Below, one piece after another: positions 37,803 to 51,000 of a DNA stretch of 64,000 nt. The DNA comes from Zygnema cylindricum (lineage: Eukaryota > Streptophyta > Zygnematophyceae > Zygnematales > Zygnemataceae): assembly GCA_037447655.1 (NCBI GenBank), contig JBBHKE010002480.1, positions 255,482 to 319,481 of the forward strand, in the 5' to 3' direction. The position numbers were made by a program, and so were the translations under genes. Each line of letters opens with the position of its first letter. The stretch's first letter is position 1. Under the pieces are notes generated by a model. The model was given only the letters and a program-made list of their open reading frames with translations, was not told the DNA's origin and made no database searches.

Positions 37803-38339
37803 TCAATCTTGATAGCGAAATGCCAAATCGCGCATTTCGGTATCATACAACATGCGGAAATGAGATAAGGACATTGTATCCTTCATCCCTGAAAAGCAGA
37901 ATTGCATTTTGCTCATGGGGCCCTCCGAGGAGGAAGCCATGTCACTGACCGGTGTGTATGGAGGTGGAACAAAAATTAGACCAGGAGAAGACCAAAAGGA
38001 GAGGGAACCTGAGTCGAATCCGTCGAGACTCTCGTCTTTGGTTTCCTCTACAGATAGCGTAGAGGAGACGGAGGACAAAGAAGAGACTGACGTGAGTCCG
38101 GAACGGACCGAGGATGTTCTCGATACCGGAACCGAAGTTATAGGAAAATTAGATATACTTGCTAGATCGATTTGGTCTACAGGTGATGGGCGAAAAGCTA
38201 CACCACTACGGGTAGACCCGGAACGGAAATTAAAATTGTTCCAATCGGTGGGCATAAAACAAAGAGGGAAACAACGACGAGATAATGAATACGATCTATA
38301 CGAAATGCAACAAGTGAGCAACCAACCCACACACAACAA
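37803..38339 (-). pseudogene. Gag N-terminal portion of the same element
   Basis: A 178-codon frame, Ser-rich (SSVRSGLTSVSSLSSVSST), ending FRYQD then TGA; the same frame continues after the stop with capsid-like sequence. A likely start is the internal Met of MPTDWNNFNFRSG. No catalytic motif expected. Confidence 0.5.
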
Positions 38340-39100
38340 TCAAACTAATAAGTCACTATCAAGGCCACGATGACCAGATCTACCAAAAAGCCGTGTTACC
38401 GAAACCTTCTACCCTGCAAACAAGTGGGCAAGGCCGGAGGGCCAGATCTATAAAGGCAGAAAAATTGCTATCCAAGCGCCCACAGGTGCAGATCTACAGC
38501 AACACAAACAGAGAGACAACTATCCAAGGCCACCAACGGCCAAATCTAAGCTGTAAAATCCACTCCAGGCAATCACGAAAAACGGAAGGCCACTCACGGC
38601 CAGATTACAAACAAAGAAAGCTGGGAAATGCAAGTGCTCAATACAATTGGGTCCAATGAAACCCAATCCACGCACGAACCCTCTAAACGGTCAACCAACT
38701 ATCTTAACACGCTCCTGCGCCCACAGGGCATCGTAATACTTACAGTACACCTTTAATAATCTGGTGATTATCAAAGGTGAGCCGCAGCTGGTCGCCGCAG
38801 CTGGGGCTTTGCAGAGCGCCAAAGTGTGAATCTGCTCCACAATCCGCTCCCAAAAGAGTCTTCTCCAAATGTCCTCAGGACCGCGTGGGCCTCCACACAA
38901 TTTCCAAATAATCGTGTGAAACACCACGGCTTAACAATGCAAATTATGAACCAAAACTGAAAGCGAATCCAAAATGTGAAGCCACGGAGATCTTCGTATG
39001 GTGCGGGACCGGGAAAGGAAGACTAAAAGTATCGGAAAAGATATTATAAGTCACAAAGCAAGTTAGAATCAGGTTAGCGGCATCCCAAACCCGAATTCGG
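38340..39100. other. Noncoding leader-like region with GGCC..AGATCT repeats
   Basis: Five loose repeats of GGCCA..CCAGATCTA-like words at about 38360, 38425, 38480, 38525 and 38590. Could be the leader of the Gag element; no LTR or primer site identified. Confidence 0.35.
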
Positions 39101-39104
39101 CAGA

Positions 39105-39185
39105 CTAACCCTAAAATCTGCAACCAAACCCTAAAATCTGCAACCAAACCCTAAAATCTGCAACCAAACCCTAAAATCTGCCACA
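39105..39185. repeat. 20-bp tandem repeat with CCCTAAA
   Basis: Four units of AACCCTAAAATCTGCAACCA, each containing a plant-telomere-like CCCTAAA heptamer. Confidence 0.8.
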
Positions 39186-39860
39186 AATCTAGACCTAAAA
39201 AAACCTAAAATAGAGTGGCAGCAAGGTGGGGGACAGAAATAAGATAGAGGGAAAACACCAAAGAACTAAATTGAAAAAACAAACAAAAGTATTTTCAAGG
39301 TACAAATTTTAGATATATATCAATTTTTATAATTTTTCTTTCAAAGGAAAAACTGAAAAAGAAACTACAAGTGGAGAAGAGATGGGATTAAAACCGATGG
39401 AAAGATAAAACCGGATCAAAAGGAAGAAACCGGATTAAAAATACGTGAAAGAAAATTTAGAAATGGAAAGATAGATTTTATATGGTAAATAATGTATTTA
39501 TATATTTTTCTTTTTAAATTTCTCACGCCAAACTGAGAATGCAAACTGAAAATGAAAGGTAAATTGGACTGGAAATGGAAAAGATAAAGCCAAGAACAAA
39601 AACTTAAAATGAAAGATAACAATTTTTTATGTTTTTTTTTCTTTCAACAAAAACTGAAAATGAAATATAACAAATTTTTTTTATTTTTTTAAACACACAA
39701 CAAGAGAGAGGAGAATGATAATTTGAGAGTACACGAATACTAAGCCGATGGTTAGCCACTAGGCTCCACGGTCTGGGCGTATTCCTTACAGGAGTTAGGT
39801 CTAAGATTTTAAATAAAGAAAACAAAACCAGAAAAATGCAAGAAAACAACAATAAAAATC
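39186..39860. other. A-rich noncoding sequence
   Basis: A/T-rich with GAAAGATAAAACCGGA-like fragments; no gene seen. Confidence 0.4.
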
Positions 39861-39865
39861 TGCAT

Positions 39866-40140
39866 TGAATCCGAGATAACCGGATCTTGGCACGCTGATT
39901 GCAGAAAATTACAACAAGAAAGCAAGCACTGAAAATACGTAAAGAATCCGAGATTACCGAATTCTAACAAACGAGTAAAAATAGCAACAAGAAAATACAA
40001 GTAAGCAACGTTAAAAATCTGCACAAAATCCGAGAAAACCGGATTTTGACACACTAGTAACCAATTGCAAAAAAATGATAATAGAAAGTCAGCGATTAAA
40101 AGCTATAGAGAATCCGAGATAACCGGATTCTAACAAACCA
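39866..40140. repeat. About 80-bp repeat with palindromic ATCCG..CGGAT core
   Basis: GAATCCGAGATAACCGGATT-like cores occur near 39868, 39950, 40028 and 40110, each able to form a short hairpin (AATCCG/CGGATT), alternating with A-rich spacers. Confidence 0.7.
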
Positions 40141-41837
40141 CCAGCAAACTCCAACCAAGGCAACGAAAATCAGACAAGAAAAGTCAAACACTATTTCACC
40201 AAAGGCATCCACAAAGGTTTAGAAACAGCTTGAGAAAGCAGGGAGAATCCACACTAAAAGAGGTTGTTGAAGGGAAACCGTGCGGACTCCGGCCGAAACC
40301 GAGTGAATTAACTTGTAGGTCTTACAATGAAAGTTTAATGAGGAAAGAGAAAAGCTAAGCTCTCAAAAAAACTAAGGCAGAAAAAGCCTTGCAATTTGAC
40401 GAAGGAAAAAGACAAGGGAAAAAGACAGAAAAATCTAAATCCTTTTCGACCAATTCCTGTACTCTCAAATTATGAGAGTACGAACCTAACGCAATCGTCT
40501 AAGTACTAACGAAATAACCAAAGTACTACTTTCTGACATTTGCTAACTAACCAATCATGTGAGAGTATTTCACTGTACAATTTGTGACTAGTTTGGGTTC
40601 TGGCCAATAAGCGACCAGGACCATATGCCTACGTTACAAAATTCACAATCCGCGGATTAAAACCCTTCCTAACTACATGTATGCGTGAACCTACATGGGT
40701 TCACGACTTCAATGTGAACCAAAAATCGAAGCGCCAACAAACGCTCCGCGTACACGCGATTCGTACATCGCGAAATTCCAACTGAAGTGAAAATAAAGGC
40801 GAAAATAAAAGTACAAATATAATATCGTGGAGGTTCATTCATCTTGTTTTGTACGACCTCCAAACGATATCCGCGTACGCCATTGGAATCGTGCACCTTC
40901 AAATCGCGCACGCAAATATGTATTTCCGTGTCACCAGCGGAATTCCCGTCGTCTCTTCGAAGTAAATACACAATAAATCCTGCATTCAAGCATGATTTAA
41001 CACAACCGGAATTAGTGTAGCCTCAACCCGTAATATTCCTACAAATAAACAAAATACATGTCCCGACACAATGCGATATGACAGATCGCGAAGCGATCCG
41101 ATGATTGATATTCGAAATGATTTAAATTGTACGTCGGCTGTACGAAACATAATGCGGCGGTCAAACATGTGATGATTTGGACGCCACCGGAGCTAGGGAC
41201 GGTTGCGCCGTCAGTTTGGTGAGGGACGCAAAATCGCGTCTCTCATATGATATTTATTTTGGACGGTCCTGATTCTTTGACGGAATTTGTAAGACTTGTA
41301 AATATTTAACAATGTTTGTCCCGTGTATTAATTATTACTGTAGCTCTCAGGTACACTCACATTAATAGAGGTAGTCGATTGATTAAGTACGGCTGGTAGT
41401 AGTAAGCTGTAGTATATATTTGTAGGACTTATCTGCTCCTTTTAGGGAATTTCATATGAGAATTTCTCTCAGTTTTATTGGCAGAATTATCTGAAATTTT
41501 GCATATTTGTTCCTCCTTGTGTTGGCAATATTGTGGGATATTTGCAGACCTATTGTGTGTCTGATTTGCTTGGTGCTTCATTGTGAAGTTGGTCAGATTA
41601 ACAAAAGTCCTGCCACGTTATTTTTCTGCAAATTTGACTAAGTGTTGTGATTATTCGGTTTGGTAAAATTATATGAAATTTGGTGGGAATACTAAGTGGA
41701 CTAGGAACTATTTGGTTGAGAAGTTTCAGCTATGTTTGGTTATTCTGTAGAATTCTGAGTGGAATCAAAGGAGGCTGTTTTGGGGTAGTCTATGGTGCTT
41801 CCGAGGGTACATTCATGGCTAAAAAGGGCTATGAACA
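40141..41837. other. Intergenic or old LTR; no gene
   Basis: Contains GATCGCGAAGCGATCC and GTACGTCGGCTGTACGAAAC near 41085-41150, which resemble, reversed, parts of H's LTR near 44790-44850. May be an old LTR of the H family in the opposite orientation; ends not found. Confidence 0.35.
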
Positions 41838-43577
41838 ACGCTAGCAGTTTGTGCAAATTAGTTGACAATTCTAGTTAGCGCTAAGAGTTTGTGTAAGTTA
41901 GATAATAATTCTTGTTAGCGCTACTGTTTGTGTAAGTGAGATAATAATTCTTGTTAGCGTTAAAAGTTTTCTGTAAGTTAAGTAACAATTTTTGTTAGCG
42001 CTAACAATTTGTGTAATTTAGATAGTAATTCCTGTTAGCGCTAACAGTTTGTGTAAGTTAGGAAACAATTACACTTAGCAATAACAATTTGTGTAAATTA
42101 GGTGACAATTCCTTTTAGCGCTAACAGTTTGTGTAATTTAGATAACAATTTCTGTTAGCGCTAACACTTTGTGTAAGTTAGATAACAATTCTTGTTAGCG
42201 CTAACAGTTTGTGTAATTTATATAACAATTCTTGTTAAGGCTAACAGTTTTTGTAAGTTAGGTAACAATTCTTGTTTGCGCTAACCGTTTGTGTAATTTA
42301 GATAAAAAAAATTGTTAGCACTAATTGTTTGTCTAAGTTACGTAACAATTCCTCTTAGCGCTAACAGTTTGTTTAAATAAGGTGGCAATTCCTGTTAGCG
42401 CTAAATGTTTGTGTAATTTAGATAACAATTTCTTTTAGAGCTAACACTTTGTGTAAGCTATATAACAATTATTGATAGTGGTAACAGTTTGTGTAAGTTA
42501 GATAACAATTCTTGTTACTAGTAACTTTGTCTAAGTTACGTAACAATTTTTGTTAGCACTAACAGTTTGTGCAAATTAGTTGACAATTCTAGTTAGCGTT
42601 AACAATTTGTGTAAGTCAGGTTACAATTCCTGTTAGCGCTAATAGTTTGTGTTATTTAGATAAAATTATTGTTAACCGTAGCAGTTTGTGTAAATAAAGT
42701 AATAATTCCTCTTAGCGCTAATTGTTTGTGCAAATAAGGTGACAATTCGTATTAGTGCTAAAAGTTTGTGTAATTTAGATAACAATTTCTGTTAGCGTTA
42801 ACAGTTTGTGTAAGTTAGGTAACAATTCGTTTTAGCGCTAATTGTTTATGTAATTTAGATAACAATTCTTGTTAGCGCTTACAGTTTGTGTAAGATAGGT
42901 AACACTTCCTGTTAGCGCTAACAGTTTGTGTAAATTAGGTTACAATTCCTGTTAGCGCTATCAATTTGTGTAATTTAGATAACAATTCTTGTTAGTGATA
43001 ACAGTTTGTGTAAATTAGGTGAAAATTCGTGTTAGCGCTAATAGTTTGTGTAAGTGAGGTAACAATTCCTGTGAGCGTTAACAGTTTGTGTAAATTAGGT
43101 GACACTTCATGTTAGCGCTAACAGTTTGTGTAAGTTAGATAAAAATTCTTGTTACTGCTAATAGTTTGTGTAATTTAGATAACAATTCTTATTACTGTTA
43201 ACAATTTGTGTAATTTAGATAACAATTCCTTTTAGAGCTACCAGTTTGTGTAAGTGAGGTAACAATTCCTGTTAGGGCTAACAGTTTGTGTAAGTTAGGT
43301 AACAACTCTTCTTAGCCCTAAAAGTTTGTGTAAATTAGGTGAGAATTCCTATAAGAGCTAACAGTTTGTGTATGTTAGATAACAATTATTATTAGCGCTG
43401 ACAGTTTGTGTAAGCTAAGTTACAATTCTTGTTAGCGCTAACTGTTTTTGTAAGTTAGATAACAATTTTTGTTTGCGCTAACTGTTTGTGTAATTCAGAT
43501 AACAATTTTTGTTAGCACTAATAGTTTGTCTAAGTTACGTAACAATTCCTCTTAGCACTAATAGTTTGTGTAAATAA
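41838..43577. repeat. 40-bp satellite, block 1
   Basis: About 43 tandem units of 40 bp, each with the palindrome TTAGCGCTAA, then CAGTTTGTGTAA and a variable half ending GATAACAATT or GGTGACAATT. No open frames. Ends where element H is inserted. Confidence 0.97.
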
Positions 43578-45022
43578 TGTTGTTCTTTGGTCTAAAATAG
43601 ACTGCAGAAGAAACCCAAACTATCAAACAAAATGTTAAGCAAAGCTAGGCCAATCGCTACAATGCGTGTGACAAAAACCTACATCGACTTAACCTAACAT
43701 ATGATAGATGGGGTGTGGGCCCATAACCTGTTGTTCTTTGGTCTAAAATAGACCGCAGAAGCAACCCAAACTATCATGCAAGAAGCTAAGCAAAGCTAGT
43801 CCAATGAACAATCATTTGAAATGCATCCTCCATATGCGTACACAGACGCAACAAACAACATTTAGGGTTTCATGAATAATCAACATAAATAAACCCTATG
43901 ACAACATCTAAGGTTTGATAGAATAATCGACATAAACAAACCCTAGGACAAATGCATAAACAATGCATATCAAACATATATAAAATAACATAAATAAATA
44001 ATAACAAACAAATGCATCACACATAAACAAAAGTATAATCAAAGTATAATCAAATAATCATTATATCATTCAAAGTGCATGACCTAATCGGCAACCCTAA
44101 AAGTCTACATCTTCGGTCCCTACTTTTCATGCTAAGCATTGATGATTTTCCTAATGAAGCTCAAATCTATATATACACTTGTGAGCTGTCAACAAATCGC
44201 TACGTGTCAAATTAACCAACGTAACTTCCACTAAGTAGTATTAAACCATGAGAACCTATTACAACAAATAATCCTAACTGTAAGTGTACACCTGAAAGTC
44301 AAACAATCATAAGCGTACACTTGTCTGCAAGAACGACAACACACAAATTAAACTACCGAAACCCTAAATGATCATCTAAATAAAAACTGTCATAATCAAT
44401 ACTGAATTATTATTACACATACGACAAAACAATGTTGTTTCAAATATTTACACCGACGCGTCCGCAAAATACGCGTCATAAGTGACAACTCGCTTAGTCA
44501 CTTGTAGATAAATCCACGTAGTGAACCGACATCGCATATGTATGGTCCACCTAATAATACGTCATTAAAAATAATGCGATCCCTTGAAAATATCGGCGGA
44601 CGTCGTTTGCCCTCCACGTGTAACTCGAACCACTGCCGAAATTAATCCGTACCTTCCAAATATTTTCCATACTGGATATGCGTCGTTTGCAATAAATGCG
44701 CCTGGCGCATATAGAGTACACATGTCCAAATAAAACGTTCTGTACCGCAAGCGTCCTTTTCAATAGCTGTCGCCTATCGCATTGTGTTTCGTACGTGCGA
44801 CGTACTATTTTGACTTTTTAGAATATTTAACATTGGATCGCTTCGCGATCCGCCGTCCATTTCACTTACGCATTCAGCGCCACTCAATTAGTCAATTAAT
44901 TTTACTTGTACAATAAACCCCCAATCCACAAATCCGTTCGAACCTCCACATTAACTCCGAAAATTACGTACGCACGCAAATACGCGCACGCATGTGCAAA
45001 ACTGAATTTTCCAAAAACAACA
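43578..45022 (-). mobile_element. Copia-type remnant H: one full LTR, primer site and a U5 stub
   Basis: On the minus strand: full LTR (45022 to 43731, 1292 bases, TG..CA), primer site (43730-43717, complementary over 14 nt to initiator tRNA-Met), about 60 bases of leader, then only the terminal 75-80 bases of a second LTR (to 43578, starting TGTTGTTCTTTGG in both). Exact target duplication AATAA (43573-43577 and 45023-45027). All coding sequence and most of the 3' LTR are gone. Confidence 0.9.
43717..43730 (-). other. Primer binding site of H
   Basis: Plus strand GTGGGCCCATAACC, directly before the LTR start TGTTG. Confidence 0.85.
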
Positions 45023-48000
45023 AATAACATGGCAATTCCTGTTAGCGCTAAAAGTTTGTGTATTTTAGATAACAATTTCTGTTAGCGCTAACACTTTGTG
45101 TAAGTTAGATAACAATTCTTGTTAGCGCAAACAGTTTGTGTAATTTAGATAACAATTCTTGTTAGTGCTAACAGTTTGTGTAAATTAGGTGAAAATTCCT
45201 GTTAGCGCTAATAGTTTCTGTAAGTGAGGTAACAATTCCTGTTAGCGTTAACATTTTGTGTAAATTAGGTGACAATTCCTGTTAGCGCTAACACTTTGTG
45301 TAAGTTAGATAACAATTCTTGTTAGGGCTAACAGTTTGTGTAAGTGAGATAAAAATTATTGTTAGCTGTAACTTTGTGTAGGTTACGTAACAATTTTTGT
45401 TATCGCTAACAATTTATGTAATTTAGATAACAATTCTTGTTTGCGCTAACAGTTTGTGTAAGTTAGGTAACCATTCCTGTTAGCGCTAATAGTTTGTGTA
45501 ATTTAGATAAAAATACCTGTTAGCCCTAACAATTTGTGTAAGTTAGGTAACAATTCCTTTTAGCGCTAACTGTTTGTGCAAATTAAGTGACAATTCCTAT
45601 TAGTGCTTAAATTTTGTGTAATTTAGATAACAAATCCTGTTAGCGCTAACAGTTTGTGTAAGTTAGATAATGATTCTTGTTAGCGCTAACTGTTTGTGAA
45701 AGTTAGGTGACAATTCCTCTTAGAGCTAACAATTTGTGTAATTTAGATAAGAATTCCTGTTAGCGCTAACAGTTTGTGTAAGATAGGTAACAATTCTTGT
45801 TAGCGTTAACAGTTTGTGTAAATTAGGTGCCAATTCTTGTTAGCGCTAACAATTTGTGTAATTTAGATAACAATTTATGTTAGCGCTAACACTTAGTGTA
45901 AGTTAGATAACAATTCTTGTTAGCCCTAACTGTTTGTGTAAGTTATAAAACAATTCTTGTTAGCGCTAACAATTTGTGTAAATTAGGTGACAATTCTTGT
46001 TAGCGTTAACAGTTTGTGTAATTTAGATAAAGATTTCTGTTAGCGCTAAAATTTTGTGTAATTTAGATAACAATTCTTGTTAAGGCTAACACTTTGTGTA
46101 AGTTAGGTAACAATTCTTGTTTGCGCTAACAGTTTGTGTAATTCTGATCACAATTTTTTGTTAGCACTAATAGTTTGTCTAAGTTACGTAACAATTCCTC
46201 TTAGCGCTAACAAGTTGTGTAAATAACGTGGCAATTCTTGTTAGCGCTAAATGTCTGTTTAATTTAGATAACAATTCCATTTAGCGCTAACACTTTGTGT
46301 AAATAAGGTGGCAATTCCTGTTAGCGCTAAAAGTTTGTGTAATTTAAATAACAATTTCTTTTAGCGGTAACACTTTGTGTAAGTTAGATAACAATTATTG
46401 TTAGCACTAACAGTTTGTGTAAGTTAGATAACAATTCTTGTTAGCAATAACTTTGTGTAAGTTACGTAACAATTTTTGTTAGCGCTAACAGTTTGTGTAA
46501 GTTAGGTAACAATCCTTGCTAGCAGTAACTTTGTGTAAGTTACGTAACAATTTTTGTTAGCGCTAATAGTTTGTGTACTTTAGATCACAATTCTTGTTTG
46601 CGCTAACAGTTTGTGTAAGTTAAGTAACAATTCCTGTTAGCGCTAATAGTTTGTGTTATTTAGATAAAAATTACTATTAGCCATAACAGTTTGTGTAAGT
46701 AAAGTAATAATTCCTCTTAGTGCTAATTGTTTGTGCAAATTAGGTGACAATTCGTATTAGTGCTAAAAGTTTGTGTAATTTAGACAACAATTTTTGTTAG
46801 CGCTAACACTTTGTGTAAGTTAGATAACACTTCTTGTTAGCGCTATAAGTTTATGTAATTTTGATATTACTTCTTATTAGTGCTAACAGTTTTTGTAAAT
46901 TAGGTGAAAAATCTTGTTAGCGCTAACAGTTTATGTAAGTTTGGTAACAATTCCTGTTAGCCCTAAGAGTTTGTGTAAGTTAGATAACAATTCTTGTTAC
47001 TGCTAATAGTTTGTGTAATTTAGATAACAATTCTTGTTAGCGCTAACAGTTTGTGTAAGATAGGTAACAATTCCTTTTTGCGTTAACAATTTGTAAAAAT
47101 TAGGTGACAAATCTTGTCAGCGCTAAAAGTTTGTGTAATTAAAATAAAAATTTCTGTTAGTGCTAACAATTTGTGTAAGTTAGATAACAATTCTTGTTAG
47201 CGCTAACAGTTTGTGTAATTTAGATACGAATTCTTGTTAGTGCTAACAGTTTGTGTAAATTAGGTGAAAATACCTGTTAGCGCTAACAATTTGTGTAAGT
47301 TAGGTAACAATTCGTGTTAGCCCTAACAGTTTGTGTAAGTTAGATAACAATTCTTGTTACTGCTAATAAATTGTGTAATTTAGATAACAATTCTTATTAC
47401 CGTTAACAATTTGTGTAATTCAGATAACAATTCCTGTTAGAGCTACCAGTTTGTGTAAGTGAGGTAACAATTCCTGTTAGGGCTAACAGTTTGTGTAAGT
47501 TAGGTAACAACTCGTCTTAAACCTAAAAGTTTGTGTAATTAGGTGACAATTCCTATAAGAGCTAACAGTTTGTGTATGTTAGATAACAATTCTTGTTAGC
47601 GCTATTTCTTAATGTAAGTTAGATAACAATTCTTGTTAGCCTAACAATTTGTGTAAATTAGGTGACAATTCCTGTTAGAACTAACACTTTGTGTAATTTA
47701 GATAACATTTTTTGTTAGCGCCAACACTTTGTGTAAGTTAGATAACAATTCCTGTTAGTGCTAAAAGTTTGTGTATTTTCGATAACAATTCCTTTTAGCG
47801 CTAACATGTTGTGTAAGTTAGATAACAATTCTTGTTAGCTGTAACTTTGTGTAAGTTACGAAAAATAATTTCTTAACGCTAACAGTTAGTGTAATTTAGA
47901 TAACAATTCTTGTTTGCGCTAAGAGTTTGTGTAAGTGAGGTAACAATTCCTGTTAGCGCTAATAGTTTGTGTAATTTAGATAAAAATTCTTGTTAGCCCT

Positions 48001-51000
48001 AACATTTTGTGTAAGTTAGGTAACAATTCCTCCTAGCCCTAACAGTTTGTGCAAATTAAGTGACAATTCCTATTAGTGCTAAAAGTTTTTGTAATTTAGA
48101 AAACAATTCTTGTTAGCGCTAACAGTTTAGGTAAGTTAGATAACAACTCTTGTTTGCGCTAACAGTTTGTGTAAGTTAGATAATGATTCTTGTTAGCGTT
48201 AATAGTTTGTGTAAGTTAGGTAACAATTCATGTTAGCGCTAACAGTTTGTGTAATTTAGATAACAATTCTTGTTAGAGCTAACAGTTTGTGTAAGATAGG
48301 TAACAATTCCTTTTAGCGTTAACAATTTGTGTTAATTAGGTGACAATTCTTGTAAGCGCTAACAGTTTGTGTAATTTAGATAGCAATTTCTATTAGCGCT
48401 AACACTTTGTGTATGTTAGATAACAATTCTTGTTAGGGCTAATAGTTTGTGTAATTTAGATAACAATTCTTGTTAGTGCTAACAGTTTGTGTAAATTAGG
48501 TGAAAATTCTTGTTAGCACTAACAGTTTGTGTAAGTTAGGTAACAATTCCGGTTAGCCTTAACAGTTTGTGTAAGTTAGATAACAATTATTGTTAGCGCT
48601 GTCTATTTGTTTAAGTTAGGTGACAATTCCTGTTAGCGCTAACAATTTGTGTAATTTAGATAACAATTCCTGTTAACGCTAACAGTTTGTGTAAGTTAGG
48701 TAAGAATTCCTCTTAGCCCCAACTATTTGTGCAAATAAGGTGACAATTCCAGTTAGCGCTAAAAGTTTGTGTTATTTAGATAACAATTCCTGTTAGCGCT
48801 AACAGTTTGTGTAAGTAAGGTAACAATTTTTGTTAGCGTTAACAATTTTTGTAAATTAGGTGACAATTCCTGTTAGCGCTAACACTTTGTGTAAGTTAGT
48901 TAAAAATTATTGTTAGCGCTAATAGTTTGTGTAATTTAGATAACAATTCTTGTTAAGGCTAACAGTTTGTGTAAGTTAGGTAACAATTATTGTTTGCGCT
49001 AACGGTTTGAGTAATTCAAATAACAATTTTGTTAGCGCTAATAGTTTGTCTAAGTAACGTAACAATTTTTCTTAGCGCTAATAGTTTGTCTAAGTAACGT
49101 AACAATTTCTCTTAGCTCTAGCAGTTTATGTAAATAAGGTGGCAATTCTTGTTAGCGCTAAAAGTTTGTGTAATATAGATAACAATTCCTTTTAGCGCTA
49201 ACACTTTGTGTAAGTTAGGTAACAATTCTTGTGAGCGCTAATTGTTTGTGTAAGTTAGATAAAAATTGTTGTTAGCATTAACTTTGTGTAAGTTAGTTAA
49301 CAATTTTTGTTAGGGATAACAGTTTGTGTAATTTAGATAACAATTCTTGTTTGCGCTAACAGTTTGTGTAAGTTAGCCAACAATTCTAGTTTGCGCTAAT
49401 AGTTTGTGTAATTTAGATAAAATTCCTGTTAGCCTTAACAATTTGTGTAAGTTAGGTAACAATTCCTCTTACCGTAACAGTTTGTGCAAATTAGGTGACA
49501 ATTCCTATTAGTGCTAAAAGTTTGTGTTATTTAGATAACAATTCCTGTTAGCGCTAACAGTTTGTGTAAGTTAGGTAACAACTTTTCTTAGCCCTAAAAT
49601 TTTGTGTAAATTAGGTGACAATTCATATAAAAGCTAACAGTTTGTGTAAGTTAGATAACAATTATTGTTAGCGCTAACAGTTTGTGCAAATTAGGTAACA
49701 ATTCCTGTTAGCGCTAACGGTTTGTGTAATTTAGATACCAATTTCTGTTAAAGCTAACATTTTGTGTTAGTTAGATAACAATTCTTGTAAGCGCTAACAG
49801 TTTGTGTAATTTAGATAACAATTCTTGTTAGTGCTAACAATTTGTGTAAATTAGGTGACAATTCGTGTTAGCGCTAACAGTCTTTGTAAGTTAGGTAACA
49901 ATTCCTGTTAGGGCTAATAGTTTCTAAAAGTTAGATAACAATTATTGTTAGCGCTAATAGTTTGAGTAAGTTAGGTTACAATTCCTATAAACGTTAACAG
50001 TTTGTGTAAGTAAGATAACAATTCTTGTGAGCGCTAACAGTTTGTGTAATTTAGATAACAATTCTTATTAGTGCTAATAGTTTCTGTAATTTAGATAACA
50101 ATTTTTTTTAGTGCTAACAGTTTGTGTAAATTAGGTGACAATTCATGTTAGCGCTAAGAGTTTGTGTAAGTTAGGTATGAATTCCTATTGGCGCTAACAC
50201 TTTGTGTAAGTTAGGTAACATTTTTTGTTAGCGCTAACAGTTTGTGTAATTTAGATAACAATTCTTGTTAGGGCTAACAGTTTGTATAAGTTAGGTAAAT
50301 TTTCCTGTTTGCGCTCACCGTATTATAATTTAGATATCAATTCTTGTTAGCGCAAATAAGTTTGTCTAAGTAACATTGCAATTCCTCTTAGCGCTAATAA
50401 TTTGTGTAAATTAGGTGAGAATTCTTGTTAGTGCTAACAATTTGTGTAATTTAGATAATAATTCCTGTTATCGCTTACAGTTTCTGTAAGTTATGTAACA
50501 ATTCTTGTTAGAGCTAACAGTTTGTGTAAATTAGGTGATAATTCCTATTAGCGCTAACACTTTATGTAATTTGGATAACAATTTGTGTTAGAGTTAACAA
50601 TTTGTGTAAGTTAGATAACAATTCTTGTTAGCGCTAAATGTTTGTGTTATTTAGATAAAAATTCTTGTTAGTGCTAATAGTTTGTGTGAATTAGGTGACA
50701 ATTCCTTTTAGCGCTTCTAGTTTGTGTAAATAAGGTGGCAATTCTTGTTAATGCTAACAGTTTGTGTAATTTAGATAACAATTCTTGTTAGCCCTAACAG
50801 TTTGTCTAAGATAGGTAGCAATTCCTCTTACCGCTAACAGTTTGTGCAACATAGGTGACAATTCCTATTAGTGCTAAAAGTTTGTGTAATTTAGATAACA
50901 ATTCTTGTTAGCGCAAAGAGTTTGTGTAGGTTAGAAAACAATTCTTGTTAGCGCTAACAGTTTGTTGAAGTTAGGTTACAATTCTTGTTAGCGCTAACAG

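Larger units (their letters stand above)
35520..38339 (-). mobile_element. Ty3/gypsy-like Gag-protease remnant
   Basis: Minus-strand frames give Gag (38339-36616) and a retroviral-type protease (36523-35912), then a C-type LTR fragment (35941-35700) and a further piece (35698-35534). No reverse transcriptase or integrase follows, so the element is truncated. Placement as Ty3/gypsy-like rests on two zinc knuckles and a DTG protease after Gag. Confidence 0.65.

Noticed and set aside
44551-44763. Frames of 61-70 codons in H
   Set aside because: Short, within an LTR, with no similarity to any protein in the window.
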